This document shows, one piece after another, positions 53,964 to 64,000 of a stretch of DNA of 64,000 nt. Origin of the DNA: Nonomuraea sp. NBC_00507 (GTDB lineage Bacteria; Actinomycetota; Actinomycetes; Streptosporangiales; Streptosporangiaceae). The notes beneath the pieces are model-generated. The model saw only the letters and a list, made by a program, of their open reading frames with translations, ran no database searches and was not told the origin of the DNA. Position numbers and translations under genes: made by a program. Position 1 is the stretch's first letter. The number at the start of each line of letters is the position of its first letter. The stretch is from NCBI RefSeq assembly GCF_036013525.1, contig NZ_CP107853.1, forward strand, positions 186,001 through 250,000. Direction: 5' to 3'.

Positions 53964-56186
53964 TCACCTGCCGCGCGTGGGAATCTCGAACCAGACCGCT
54001 TTGCCTTCCCTGGTCGGTCGCGAGCCCCAGCGTCTGGCCAGCTGGTCGACGAGGTAGAGGCCGCGCCCGCCCTCGTCGTTCTCCCCCGCGCTGCGGATCC
54101 GCGGCAGGCGCAGGTCCTGGTCGAAGACCTCGACCCAGACCGACTCCTCGCCCCTGCGCAGCCGCAGCGTGAACTCCTTCTCGCCGACCACTTCGTCCTC
54201 GAAGCCCGGCATGTCCCAGGATTCCTCGAACGGCAGCGGCGGCCCCTCCACGACCAGCTCCCTGCGCGGCACGCTGGCGCTGGCGGCGTGCAGGACCACG
54301 TTCGTCACAACCTCGGAGACCAGCAGGCAGGCCAGCTCGGCCCGCTCCTCGGGTACGTTCCAGCCGGCGAACGCCTCCGAGGCCATCCGGCGCGCCTCGC
54401 CGACCATGATCGGCTGGGCGGGGAATGTGCGCTCCTCGACGTCGAGATCCACGTCGCTGGAGCGCACGACCAGGATCGCCATGTCGTCGTCGATCTCGCC
54501 GGGCACCGCGACCGTGGCGACGTCGGCGATGCGCTCGACGTCGACGTCGGCCATCTTGGCGAGCTTGTCGCAGAGCACGCCGAGCGTCTCCTCCTCGCTC
54601 GGCATCCTGCCGTCGCGGCCGGGACGGCGGTCAACCAGGCCGTCGGTGTAGAGGAGCAGCGCCGCGCCGGGCGGCAGCGTGCGGGTCTCCTCCTTGTAGA
54701 CCAGGTCGGCGTGCATGCCCTTGGCGCGTACGCCGAGCGGCTGGCCGACCTCCTCGATGTCCAGCTCGACGCACTGGCCGTCGACCAGCAGCAGCGGCGG
54801 GGCGTGGCCCGCGTTGGCGAAGGACAGCTGCCTGGACCAGGCGTCGTAGACGAGGTATTGGCAGGTCACGATGGGCGGGATGCTGACGTCGGCGCCGTTG
54901 TCGTCCTGCTCGGGGGTGGCGATGATGCGGGTCCACTCGTCGAGCCTGGCCAGGATGTCGGCGGGCGACTTGTCGTCCTGGGCGAAGGCCCGCAGCGCGG
55001 CCCGGAGCTGTCCCATGATGGCCGCCGCTTTGGCGCCCCGGCCCTCGACGTCGCCGATCACGATGCCGACGCGGCCGGCGGACAGCGGGATCACGTCATA
55101 CCAGTCGCCACCGACCTGCGTCTGGATGCCCTGCCCGTGGGAGGCGAGCGGCGCGGCCGGGTAGTAGCGCACCGCGATCTCCAGGCCGTCGAGCTGCGGC
55201 AGCGCCCGGGGCAGCAGGTATTTCTGGAACGACTCCGCCGTGTGCCGCTCCTCCTCGAACAACAACGCGTTGTCGATCGCGAGCGCGACCCTGGTGGCGA
55301 TGGCGCCCACGAAGTCGCGGTCGAAGGCGTCGTAGTGGGGGCTGCGGCGGTCGGTGAGGTTGGACAGGCTGAGGTACATCAAGCCGAGAGTCTCACCGCG
55401 CACCAGCAAGGGGGCGACGATGGCCGAGGTCATGCCGATCTCACCGCACAGCCGCGCGCTGTCCTCATGGGGCGCCGGGTAGCTGCTGGAGGAGAAGTCC
55501 TCGACGAGGATGGTCTCCTGACGGCGCAGCGCCGTGTCCGCGTAGTGGCCGGAGGGGTAGCGGATCTCCGCGCCCACCGGCTTCCATGTTCCCGACGGGG
55601 GCGTCCACCCCTGCACGTGTTGTGAGACCCGGCGGACGAGCCGGTCACCCTCCATCAGCTCGATGAAGCAGTGGTCGGCGAACTGCGGGACGAGCATCTC
55701 GGCGACGCGCTTGAGCGTCTCCTCGACATAGAGCGAGCCGGCCAGCCGCTCGCCGATGCGCTCGAGCAGCCCGAAACGGTCCTTCTCCCGCTCGTTGCTC
55801 CGGAGCGCCTCGCGGGCCATGATGACGATGCCCGTCACCGAGCCCGACGGGTGGCGCAACGGCACAGCCTGGGCGCGGACGTAGACGATCGTGCCGTCGC
55901 CGCGCTTGACGTCGAACGTGCCCTCCCACACGCCGCCCTTGAGCACGTGCTTGGCCAGCTCGATCGCCAGGGGGTGGTCCTTCTCCATGATCCCGAGGGA
56001 CAGGACGGACGTTCCCCTCGAAGGGGCGCTGTCCGGACGGCCGAACAGCTTCTCGGCGAACGGGTTCCAATAGAGGAGGTTGCTGAAACGGTCGGTGACG
56101 ACCACCGCCATTTCCGCGTGGTCTAGAACGGATCCGGCAGCAAGGTGATCAGCCGCATCTTGTGACAGATCCCCCCAACGCTTCAT
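53964..56186 (-). CDS. PAS-GAF-SpoIIE phosphatase with C-terminal kinase-like ATPase domain
   Basis: A 740-residue multi-domain regulator. A PAS domain (about 20-130) and GAF domain (about 155-330) come first. Then a SpoIIE-type PP2C domain has the metal aspartates in VGGDWYDV, GDVEGRGAKAA, LLYTDGLVD and DDDMAILVV. The C-terminal HATPase_c-like part has LVSEVVTNVVLHA and EGGRGLYLVDQLARR. The ATPase domain resembles anti-sigma kinases, so the protein may act on sigma-factor partner switching. The ATG at 56186 follows GAGGAG; a longer frame to 56294 is rejected. Confidence 0.85.
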   Translation of the reverse strand: MKRWGDLSQDAADHLAAGSVLDHAEMAVVVTDRFSNLLYWNPFAEKLFGRPDSAPSRGTSVLSLGIMEKDHPLAIELAKHVLKGGVWEGTFDVKRGDGTIVYVRAQAVPLRHPSGSVTGIVIMAREALRSNEREKDRFGLLERIGERLAGSLYVEETLKRVAEMLVPQFADHCFIELMEGDRLVRRVSQHVQGWTPPSGTWKPVGAEIRYPSGHYADTALRRQETILVEDFSSSSYPAPHEDSARLCGEIGMTSAIVAPLLVRGETLGLMYLSLSNLTDRRSPHYDAFDRDFVGAIATRVALAIDNALLFEEERHTAESFQKYLLPRALPQLDGLEIAVRYYPAAPLASHGQGIQTQVGGDWYDVIPLSAGRVGIVIGDVEGRGAKAAAIMGQLRAALRAFAQDDKSPADILARLDEWTRIIATPEQDDNGADVSIPPIVTCQYLVYDAWSRQLSFANAGHAPPLLLVDGQCVELDIEEVGQPLGVRAKGMHADLVYKEETRTLPPGAALLLYTDGLVDRRPGRDGRMPSEEETLGVLCDKLAKMADVDVERIADVATVAVPGEIDDDMAILVVRSSDVDLDVEERTFPAQPIMVGEARRMASEAFAGWNVPEERAELACLLVSEVVTNVVLHAASASVPRRELVVEGPPLPFEESWDMPGFEDEVVGEKEFTLRLRRGEESVWVEVFDQDLRLPRIRSAGENDEGGRGLYLVDQLARRWGSRPTREGKAVWFEIPTRGR

Positions 56187-56309
56187 CCGGAGACCACTCC
56201 TCGGGGTGGCGAGCATGCAAAGCGAACCACGAGCGCTCCTGCAACAGTCTTGGCCAGGGGAGAGTGGAGGGCCTCCCAAGAGGGATTCAACCAAGCAGCC
56301 GCGCGCGCG

Positions 56310-57011
56310 TCAGCGCTTGGAGACAAAAACGTGCGCGGCAACATCGCGCGGAAGCTCCGCGGGAGTGTCGTTCGCGTCACCGTCACCTGTCACCCGCACA
56401 CCGTCGTCGCTCGCCGCGAGCGTGACCTCGCGTCCGGGTTGTATCCCAACTTGCTTGAGTTTAAGCATCACAGCGGGATCACTTTGCACTTGTTCGCTAA
56501 TTCGGCGGACGACGACGGGTATATCTCTCGGTCCTGCCACGTCGCTCATGGACATCAGCTGGTTGCCGCCGGCCTCGGCCTCCTTGGCGCCCAGCTCGGC
56601 GAGCCCGGGGATCGGGTTGCCGTGCGGGCACACCGTGGGGTTGTCGAGCAACGTCACCAGCCGCGCCTCCACGGACTCCGACATGACGTGCTCCCAGCGG
56701 CACGCCTCGATGTGCACCTCTTCCCAGGGAAGTCCGATCACCTGGGTCAGCAGGCACTCGGCGAGCCGATGCTTGCGCATCACCCGTGTGGCGAGCTGGC
56801 GGCCGAGATCGGTCATCGACAGATGCCGGTCACCCTCGACCCGGACGAGGCCGTCACGCTCCATGCGCGCGACCGTTTGGCTCACCGTGGGCCCGCTCTG
56901 TTGCAGGCGCTCGGCGATGCGCGCGCGAAGGGGGACGATGCCCTCCTCCTCGAGCTCGTAAATCGTGCGGAGATACATCTCCGTCGTATCGATCAGGCCG
57001 TGTGCGGTCAA
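56310..57011 (-). CDS. ideR: Iron-dependent repressor IdeR (DtxR family)
   Basis: IdeR represses iron-uptake genes when bound to iron. The 233-residue product has the winged helix MYLRTIYELEEEGIVPLRARIAERLQQSGPTVSQTVARMERDGLV and metal ligands at M12, H81, E85, H100, C104, E107 and H108, the DtxR sites with a +2 shift. The C-terminal SH3-like domain has the RRISEQVQSD metal-linked segment. The TTG at 57011 follows GGGAGG at normal spacing, so a TTG start is well supported. It is divergent from udgX. Confidence 0.92.
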   Translation of the reverse strand: MTAHGLIDTTEMYLRTIYELEEEGIVPLRARIAERLQQSGPTVSQTVARMERDGLVRVEGDRHLSMTDLGRQLATRVMRKHRLAECLLTQVIGLPWEEVHIEACRWEHVMSESVEARLVTLLDNPTVCPHGNPIPGLAELGAKEAEAGGNQLMSMSDVAGPRDIPVVVRRISEQVQSDPAVMLKLKQVGIQPGREVTLAASDDGVRVTGDGDANDTPAELPRDVAAHVFVSKR

Positions 57012-57146
57012 GACAGTCCTCCCAACTGAATGTTACGCCGGTCGTGGCGTTTGGGTCCCCCTGGACGCTGACCACCCGACCCAGGACTGAGCCCGTTCGC
57101 CTCGGGCACAGGCCTCACAGGAACCCTATTGGGAGAACGACCGACG

Positions 57147-57764
57147 ATGGATAAGGACGGCAACACCAGCGCGGCCCAGTTCCTTCCCGACAAGCTGGAC
57201 CTCGAGTCGCTGCGGCTCGCCGCGGCCTGTTGCGAGGGGTGTGGCCTGTACAGGAACGCCACGCAGACGGTGTTCGGCGAGGGGCCGAGTCAGGCGAGGT
57301 TCATGCTGGTGGGCGAGCAGCCGGGGGACCAGGAGGACCGTCAGGGGCATCCGTTCGTGGGCCCGGCGGGTCGCATTCTGGACAAAGGTCTGGCGGAGGC
57401 CGGTATTCCGCGTGACGACGTTTACGTCACCAACGCGGTCAAGCACTTTTCCTTCGTGCCGCGCGGGAAAAGGCGCATTCACCAGAAGCCGACGGCCGCC
57501 GAAGTCACGGCCTGTCATCCGTGGCTCGACGCGGAGCTGGCCGTGGTGGATCCGTCGGTGATCGTGGTGCTGGGTGCGACGGCCGCGCAGGCGCTGCTGG
57601 GGCGGACGTTCCGGGTGACGCAGCACAGGGGGGAGCCGGTGCCGCTCGGCAACGCGCTCGCGGTGGCCACCATCCACCCGTCGGCCGTGTTGCGCGCGCC
57701 GGACAGGGACGCCGCGTACGCGGGCTTCCTGTCCGACCTCCAAGCGGCGGCTCGGGCTGCCTGA
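57147..57764 (+). CDS. udgX: Uracil-DNA glycosylase UdgX (covalent type)
   Basis: UdgX removes uracil from DNA but stays linked through a histidine of the KRRIH loop. The 205-residue product has the 4Fe-4S cysteines C29, C32 and C123 region, the GEQPGDQED motif (residues 56-64), GKRRIHQ (107-113, with H112 the likely covalent residue) and IHPSAVLRA. The KRRIH loop is diagnostic. The ATG at 57147 follows GGGAGA. It is divergent from ideR; 135 bases separate the starts. The 3' end runs into a tandem repeat. Confidence 0.92.
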   Translation: MDKDGNTSAAQFLPDKLDLESLRLAAACCEGCGLYRNATQTVFGEGPSQARFMLVGEQPGDQEDRQGHPFVGPAGRILDKGLAEAGIPRDDVYVTNAVKHFSFVPRGKRRIHQKPTAAEVTACHPWLDAELAVVDPSVIVVLGATAAQALLGRTFRVTQHRGEPVPLGNALAVATIHPSAVLRAPDRDAAYAGFLSDLQAAARAA

Positions 57765-57823
57765 CCATCAAGCGGCGGCCCGGGTGGCCTGAGCATCACG
57801 CGGCGGCCGGATCGCCTGACTAT
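57741..57823. repeat. Imperfect tandem repeat, 27-28 bases, at the udgX 3' end
   Basis: Three copies lie at 57741-57768, 57769-57796 and 57797-57823, each with cAAGCGGCGG or a variant, a CGG step and GCCTGA. The first copy encodes the last codons and stop of udgX; the third runs into the end of the MFS gene. Confidence 0.65.
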
Positions 57824-59088
57824 TCCGGGGCGGCCACCGGACTCTTGGCGACCGTGCCCGCCCGGTAGTTCCTGAAGGTGGCCACCGACAGGCCCACGAC
57901 CAGCACCACGGCCGCGCACGCCAGGCCGCCGCCCACCCACGCGCCGGTGAGCCCGAACACCGTCGCCGTCGCCCCGGCTCGCAGGTCGCCCAGGCGCGGC
58001 CCGCCCGCCACGACGACCATGAACGCGCCCTGCATCCGCCCCCGCATCTCGTCGGGCGCGTACAGCTGCAGGATCGACTGCCGCCACACCGACGAAACCA
58101 CGTCCGCCGCGCCGCCGACGGCCATGAACGCCACCACCAGCCACAGCTCGGACACCAGGCCCGCCGCGGCCACGGCAAGCCCCCAGACGGCGATGACGAC
58201 GACCAGCGCCACCCCCTGCCGGCTGACCCGCCCCACCCACCCGGAGAACAACGCGCCGACGACCGAGCCACCGGCCATGGCCGAGTTCAGCAGGCCGAGC
58301 GCGATCTCCGACCCGCCGAACGACTTGTCGGCCAGCTCGGGGAACAACGCCCGCGGCAGCGCGAACACCATCGCGATGATGTCCACCACGAACGACATCA
58401 GCAGCACACGGCTCCTGACGATGAAGCTGAGCCCCTCCAGCACCGCCCGCGCACCTGGACGGCTCACTTCGCCCTTCGGAGGCAGTGAGGGCAGTCTGAG
58501 GGCCGCGTAGAGGCTGCCCGTGAAGAGCAGGGCGTCCACCGCGTACGCCGCCGCGAACCCGCCGGTGGCCAGCAGCACGCCCCCGACCATCGGTCCGACC
58601 ACCGCGCCCATGCTGTAAACCAGCGAGTTGAGCGCGTTGGCGGCGGGCACCAGCTCGGGCTCCAGGATCCTCGGGATGATCGCGCCCCTGGTCGGGCCGG
58701 TGACGGCGAAGCCCGTGGCGTTCAGCGCGACCGCCGCGAAGATCAGGTAGACGTTCGCCAGCCCGAGCAGCGCCTGCGCCAGGATGAACAGGGTCGCCGC
58801 CCAGGCCACGAACGAGCCGATGATCAGCACCTTGCGCCGGTCCATGGCGTCGGCGACCGCCCCGCCCCACAGGCCGAACACCACCAGCGGCACCAGGTTG
58901 GCCATGCTGAGCAGCCCGACCCAGAGCGAGGAGTGCGTCAGCTCGTAGACCTGCTGGCCGACCGCCACGACGGTGACCCCGACCCCCATGTGCGCGACCG
59001 CTTGGCCCAGCCAGATCCGCCGGTACGCGGGTACGCCCAGCGGCCGGGTGTCCACCAGATGACGTTTGACCAGCTCCCCGAATGCCAC
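57820..59088 (-). CDS. MFS transporter (EntS-like)
   Basis: The 422-residue product has 12 predicted transmembrane segments and starts MAFGELVKRHLVDTRPLGVPAYRRIWLGQAVAHMGVG, with the MFS loop DAMDRRKVLIIGSF between segments 2 and 3. The fold is similar to enterobactin exporter EntS-type MFS proteins, which fits the nearby ideR, but substrate assignment is inference. It is convergent with udgX across the short tandem repeat and 10 bases after the pdxH stop region. Confidence 0.82.
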   Translation of the reverse strand: MAFGELVKRHLVDTRPLGVPAYRRIWLGQAVAHMGVGVTVVAVGQQVYELTHSSLWVGLLSMANLVPLVVFGLWGGAVADAMDRRKVLIIGSFVAWAATLFILAQALLGLANVYLIFAAVALNATGFAVTGPTRGAIIPRILEPELVPAANALNSLVYSMGAVVGPMVGGVLLATGGFAAAYAVDALLFTGSLYAALRLPSLPPKGEVSRPGARAVLEGLSFIVRSRVLLMSFVVDIIAMVFALPRALFPELADKSFGGSEIALGLLNSAMAGGSVVGALFSGWVGRVSRQGVALVVVIAVWGLAVAAAGLVSELWLVVAFMAVGGAADVVSSVWRQSILQLYAPDEMRGRMQGAFMVVVAGGPRLGDLRAGATATVFGLTGAWVGGGLACAAVVLVVGLSVATFRNYRAGTVAKSPVAAPE

Positions 59089-59098
59089 TCAACGCACA

Positions 59099-59794
59099 CT
59101 AAGGCGCGAGTCTCTCCAAGGCCCAGCCGGGTCGGGTCCGCCGGTAGCGAAGGCGGTCGTGCATCCTGTCGAGCTGCCCCTGCCAGAATTCCACCTCGTT
59201 CGGGGCCACGCGGTAGCCGCCCCAGAAGTCGGGCACCGGCGGGTCGTCCGGCCAGCGGTCGGCCAGCTCGCGGTAGCGGGCGTCCAGTTCCTCCCTGGAG
59301 CGCACGACCGCCGACTGGCGTGAGGCCCACGCGCCGATGCGCGAGCCGTACGGGCGGGAGTTGAAATATGCCGCCGACTCCTCGTGGGAGATCTTGGCGA
59401 CGGTGCCCTCGATGCGGACCTGGCGGCGGATGGGGTGCCAGGGGAACAACAACGAGGCCCGCGGGTTCTCGGCCAGGTCGCGGCCCTTGCGCGACTCGTA
59501 GTTGGTGTAGAAGACGAATCCGCGTTCGTCGTAGCCCTTCAGCAGGACCGTCCTGGCGCCGGGGCGACCTCCGGCGGAGGCGGTGGCCAGGATCATGGCA
59601 TTGGGTTCCGGCAGGCCGGCGTCGACCGCGTCCTGGAACCAGACGGTGAATTGCGCGATGGGGTCGGACGCGAGGTCTGATTCGAGCAGCGGCTCGCCCT
59701 CGTACGTACGGCGAAGCCCCGCCAGCACGGGCGGGCGCGGGGTGGCATCCACGAGACCGTATTCTTGCGTGCCCGCGGGCACGATCCCACGCAC
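59099..59794 (-). CDS. pdxH: Pyridoxamine 5'-phosphate oxidase
   Basis: PdxH oxidises pyridoxine or pyridoxamine phosphate to PLP with FMN. The 231-residue product has [26 protein letters not shown] and [14 protein letters not shown], the FMN-binding and active-site blocks of PdxH, plus [25 protein letters not shown] at the C-terminus. The GTG start follows GGGAAGCGG. Upstream, on the divergent side, lies a 36-37-base tandem repeat and the citrate synthase gene. Confidence 0.93.
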   Translation of the reverse strand: MRGIVPAGTQEYGLVDATPRPPVLAGLRRTYEGEPLLESDLASDPIAQFTVWFQDAVDAGLPEPNAMILATASAGGRPGARTVLLKGYDERGFVFYTNYESRKGRDLAENPRASLLFPWHPIRRQVRIEGTVAKISHEESAAYFNSRPYGSRIGAWASRQSAVVRSREELDARYRELADRWPDDPPVPDFWGGYRVAPNEVEFWQGQLDRMHDRLRYRRTRPGWALERLAP

Positions 59795-59808
59795 CCGCTT
59801 CCCACGGC

Positions 59809-59908
59809 GATCTCATGCCGACTCTGAGACCGCTTGTGTCATGGTGATCTCACGCCGACTCTGACACCACTGTGTCATGGCGATCTCTTGCCGGCTTCCG
59901 AGACCGCT
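59809..59908. repeat. Tandem repeat, 36-37 bases, between pdxH and the citrate synthase gene
   Basis: Copies lie at 59809-59845, 59846-59881 and 59882-59908 (partial). Each starts GATCTC, has a CCGACTCTGA or similar core, then GTGTCATGG in the first two. They lie 15 bases upstream of the pdxH start. They could be multiple regulator sites for the divergent pair. Confidence 0.75.
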
Positions 59909-60043
59909 CCGACCAGCGGGTTTGGCCTTACGGCGGGTCCCGAGACCGAGCATGACCTGGGAGGGGGTTAAATTGACCCGCCGGTATCTCGACATCAAGG
60001 CTTTGCGTTGCCGAAACATGGCAAGAAAGGGAGGCGGCCGAGC

Positions 60044-62590
<2,547 letters not shown>

Positions 62591-62628
62591 CGGACTAACC
62601 TTTCCGGCTCAAGCTGTAGGAATCATTC

Positions 62629-63213
62629 TTGCCCGACATCCCCCCATTCGGCCAGGGAACCGTGCGCCCCAAGAGCCTCGGTTATCTGATGTTCGCCAGC
62701 CGCTGGCTCCAGGTGCCGCTCTACCTGGGCCTGATCGTGGCGCAGGCGGTGTACGTGTGGCAGTTCGTGCTGGAGCTCTGGCACCTGATCGAGACGGTGT
62801 TCCTGCACGCCGCCCCGGCGTCGGCGGGCACGCCGTCCGCCGAGGTCGTGGTGATGCTCACCGTCCTGGGCCTCATCGACGTGGTGATGATCTCCAATCT
62901 GCTGATCATGGTGATCATCGGCGGTTACGAGACGTTCGTCTCCCGCATCAACCTCAACGACCATCCCGACGAGCCGGAGTGGCTCTCCCACGTCAACGCC
63001 AACGTGCTAAAGGTCAAGCTGGCCACGGCCATCATCGGCATCTCATCGGTGCATCTGCTGCAGACCTTCATCCGGGCGCAGTCGACGCCCAACGACAAGA
63101 TCATGTGGCAGACGATCATCCACCTGGCGTTCGTGGCCTCCGCCGTGGGGCTGGCCTTCATCGACCGCCTGCTCTCGGCCTCCCCGGCCGAGCACACGCG
63201 GTCACATATTTAG
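62629..63213 (+). CDS. YqhA (UPF0114) family membrane protein
   Basis: The 194-residue product has three or four predicted transmembrane segments and starts (TTG at 62629) MPDIPPFGQGTVRPKSLGYLMFASRWLQVPLYLGLIVAQ. The core resembles UPF0114/YqhA membrane proteins, including the ISNLLIMVIIGGYETFVSRI segment. The function of the family is not known. It is divergent from the BlaI-like remnant by 38 bases. Its 3' end overlaps the convergent rhomboid gene by 12 bases. Confidence 0.8.
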   Translation: MPDIPPFGQGTVRPKSLGYLMFASRWLQVPLYLGLIVAQAVYVWQFVLELWHLIETVFLHAAPASAGTPSAEVVVMLTVLGLIDVVMISNLLIMVIIGGYETFVSRINLNDHPDEPEWLSHVNANVLKVKLATAIIGISSVHLLQTFIRAQSTPNDKIMWQTIIHLAFVASAVGLAFIDRLLSASPAEHTRSHI

Positions 63214-63819
63214 CGCTCGCTTACGGCGGAGCACCCAGCCGGCCACCACGCCGCCGACGAGGCCGAACAGGTGTCCCTGCCAGGAGATGCCCTCCTGGTT
63301 GGGCAGCAGGCCCGCCAGGATCCCGTAGTAGACGATGCCCACGCCCACGGCGATGACGATGTCGAGCAGCCGCCGGTCGAACACGCCCCTGGCCAGGATG
63401 TAGCCGAAGTAGCCGAACACCAGCCCGCTCGCCCCGACCGTGTAGACGGCGGGGCTGGTCAGCCAGGTGCCGAGCCCGCCGATCACGATGATGATCAGGC
63501 TGGCCCACAGGAACTTGCGCACGTCACGCAGCCCGGCCAGGAAGCCGAGCACCAGCAGGGGCACCGAGTTGGCCATGAGGTGGCCGAAGCCGCCGTGCAG
63601 GAAGGGCGCGAACAGGATGCCGACCAGCCCTTCGGGATCCCAGCCGAGGATGCCGAACTGGTCGAGCGCGCCGTTGAGCACGTAGTCGACGCCCTCGACG
63701 ACCCACATCACGACGAGCATGCCGACCACGATGATGAAGGCGCTCAACGCACCAGAGAGAAGGGCTCCGGCGCCACGTTTGGCGGACTCGAACCTCGGCG
63801 AACCCGAATAGTCGCTCAT
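63202..63819 (-). CDS. Rhomboid family intramembrane serine protease
   Basis: Rhomboids cleave transmembrane substrates inside the membrane. The 205-residue product has six or so transmembrane segments, with catalytic Ser S131 in GASG (129-132) and His H183 in GHLFGL. The FLHGGFGHLMANSVPLLVLG loop near 73-92 is typical. A 24-codon mini-ORF upstream overlaps the ATG by four bases (ATGA). It is convergent with the YqhA-like gene. The substrate is unknown. Confidence 0.92.
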   Translation of the reverse strand: MSDYSGSPRFESAKRGAGALLSGALSAFIIVVGMLVVMWVVEGVDYVLNGALDQFGILGWDPEGLVGILFAPFLHGGFGHLMANSVPLLVLGFLAGLRDVRKFLWASLIIIVIGGLGTWLTSPAVYTVGASGLVFGYFGYILARGVFDRRLLDIVIAVGVGIVYYGILAGLLPNQEGISWQGHLFGLVGGVVAGWVLRRKRALNM

Positions 63820-63890
63820 ACGCCCTCCTCCGGAGGTCGCATGAGCGACAGTCGGCTGTGTTGAACTAGTCGCTCGCTGCGCTCGCTCAT
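63816..63890 (-). CDS. Upstream mini-ORF coupled to the rhomboid gene
   Basis: A 24-residue frame with ATG at 63890 and stop overlapping the rhomboid ATG by four bases. GGGAGGGCGT precedes both starts, since the region upstream of each ATG is duplicated. The peptide is Ser/Arg/Glu-rich at its start. It could be a real leader peptide with coupled translation, or a by-product of the duplication. Its product may be unimportant. Confidence 0.35.
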   Translation of the reverse strand: MSERSERLVQHSRLSLMRPPEEGV

Positions 63891-63956
63891 ACGCCCTCCC
63901 GGTAGCTCGTCTACTCCCTTTACGGTACGCAGGAAGTCCTATGAATGCGCTAAAAG

Positions 63957-63984
63957 TATCCCCTCCCGGTTCCGGGAGGGGATA
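63957..63984 (-). terminator. Perfect hairpin near the right window edge
   Basis: A 12-13-bp perfect stem (63957-63969 with 63972-63984) has a GTTC loop. On the minus strand it is followed by a short T-rich stretch (CTTTTA). It may terminate a minus-strand gene entering from beyond the window. No gene is visible in the 110 bases before it. Confidence 0.5.
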
Positions 63985-64000
63985 GCGGGGCCGGGAGGGG

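Noticed and set aside
56187..56294. Longer start of the PAS-GAF-SpoIIE gene
   Set aside because: The upstream 36 residues have no domain pattern, while the ATG at 56186 follows GAGGAG.

Overview
The window is about 64 kb of high-GC actinobacterial chromosome. It most resembles Streptosporangiaceae (Nonomuraea-like). The evidence is strong GC bias, GTG and TTG starts, actinobacterial ribosomal protein and RNA polymerase sequences, an IdeR regulator, class F sortases, a TTG-start UdgX neighbourhood, and the order aspC-tRNA(Trp)-secE-nusG-rplK-rplA. The genus is inferred from protein character, not from a database match.

Region 1 (1-19.4 kb, all minus strand) is the translation and transcription core. 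Read along the minus strand it runs rpoB-rpoC, then rpsL-rpsG-fusA-tuf (str), then rpsJ-rplC-rplD-rplW-rplB-rpsS-rplV-rpsC-rplP-rpmC-rpsQ (S10), then rplN-rplX-rplE (spc). rplE is cut by the window edge. Good -35/-10 pairs lie upstream of rpoB and rpsL. Strong hairpins follow rpoC, fusA, tuf and rpsQ, and the rpsQ hairpin marks the S10/spc boundary.

Region 2 (19.8-25.1 kb) is an insert between rplL and rpoB. It holds two Mce-associated membrane proteins, an orphan Mce-type ABC ATPase (Mkl-like), a TetR repressor divergent from an NTF2/SnoaL-like gene, and a family 39 glycosyltransferase. A similar mkl and tetR placement is known in Mycobacterium tuberculosis.

Region 3 (25.1-30 kb) continues the ribosomal block on the minus strand: tRNA-Trp, secE, nusG, rplK, rplA, an LppX/LprAFG-type lipoprotein, rplJ and rplL. 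Terminators follow rplA and rplL.

Region 4 (30-44.9 kb) is mixed. It holds aspC, two secreted or membrane proteins, an adenosine deaminase, an ECF sigma factor with a membrane partner, a methyltransferase, and a sugar ABC importer without its own ATPase but with two dre-like operators. A long acyl-CoA dehydrogenase, an APC permease divergent from an Lrp regulator, a membrane-anchored serine hydrolase, and a tiny Pro/Arg-rich gene with a strong ribosome-binding site follow.

Region 5 (45-51 kb) holds a thiolase and a duplicated module of class F sortase plus cell-wall-sorted substrate (two sortases, two substrates). Region 6 (51-64 kb) holds an acyl-CoA dehydrogenase, two MarR-type genes with almost touching start codons, a hydrolase, a PAS-GAF-SpoIIE-ATPase signalling protein, ideR, udgX, an MFS exporter, pdxH, a citrate synthase, serC, a BlaI-like remnant, a YqhA-family membrane protein and a rhomboid protease preceded by a coupled mini-ORF. 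Several short tandem repeats sit in the intergenic regions. No insertion sequence, prophage or CRISPR array was seen.
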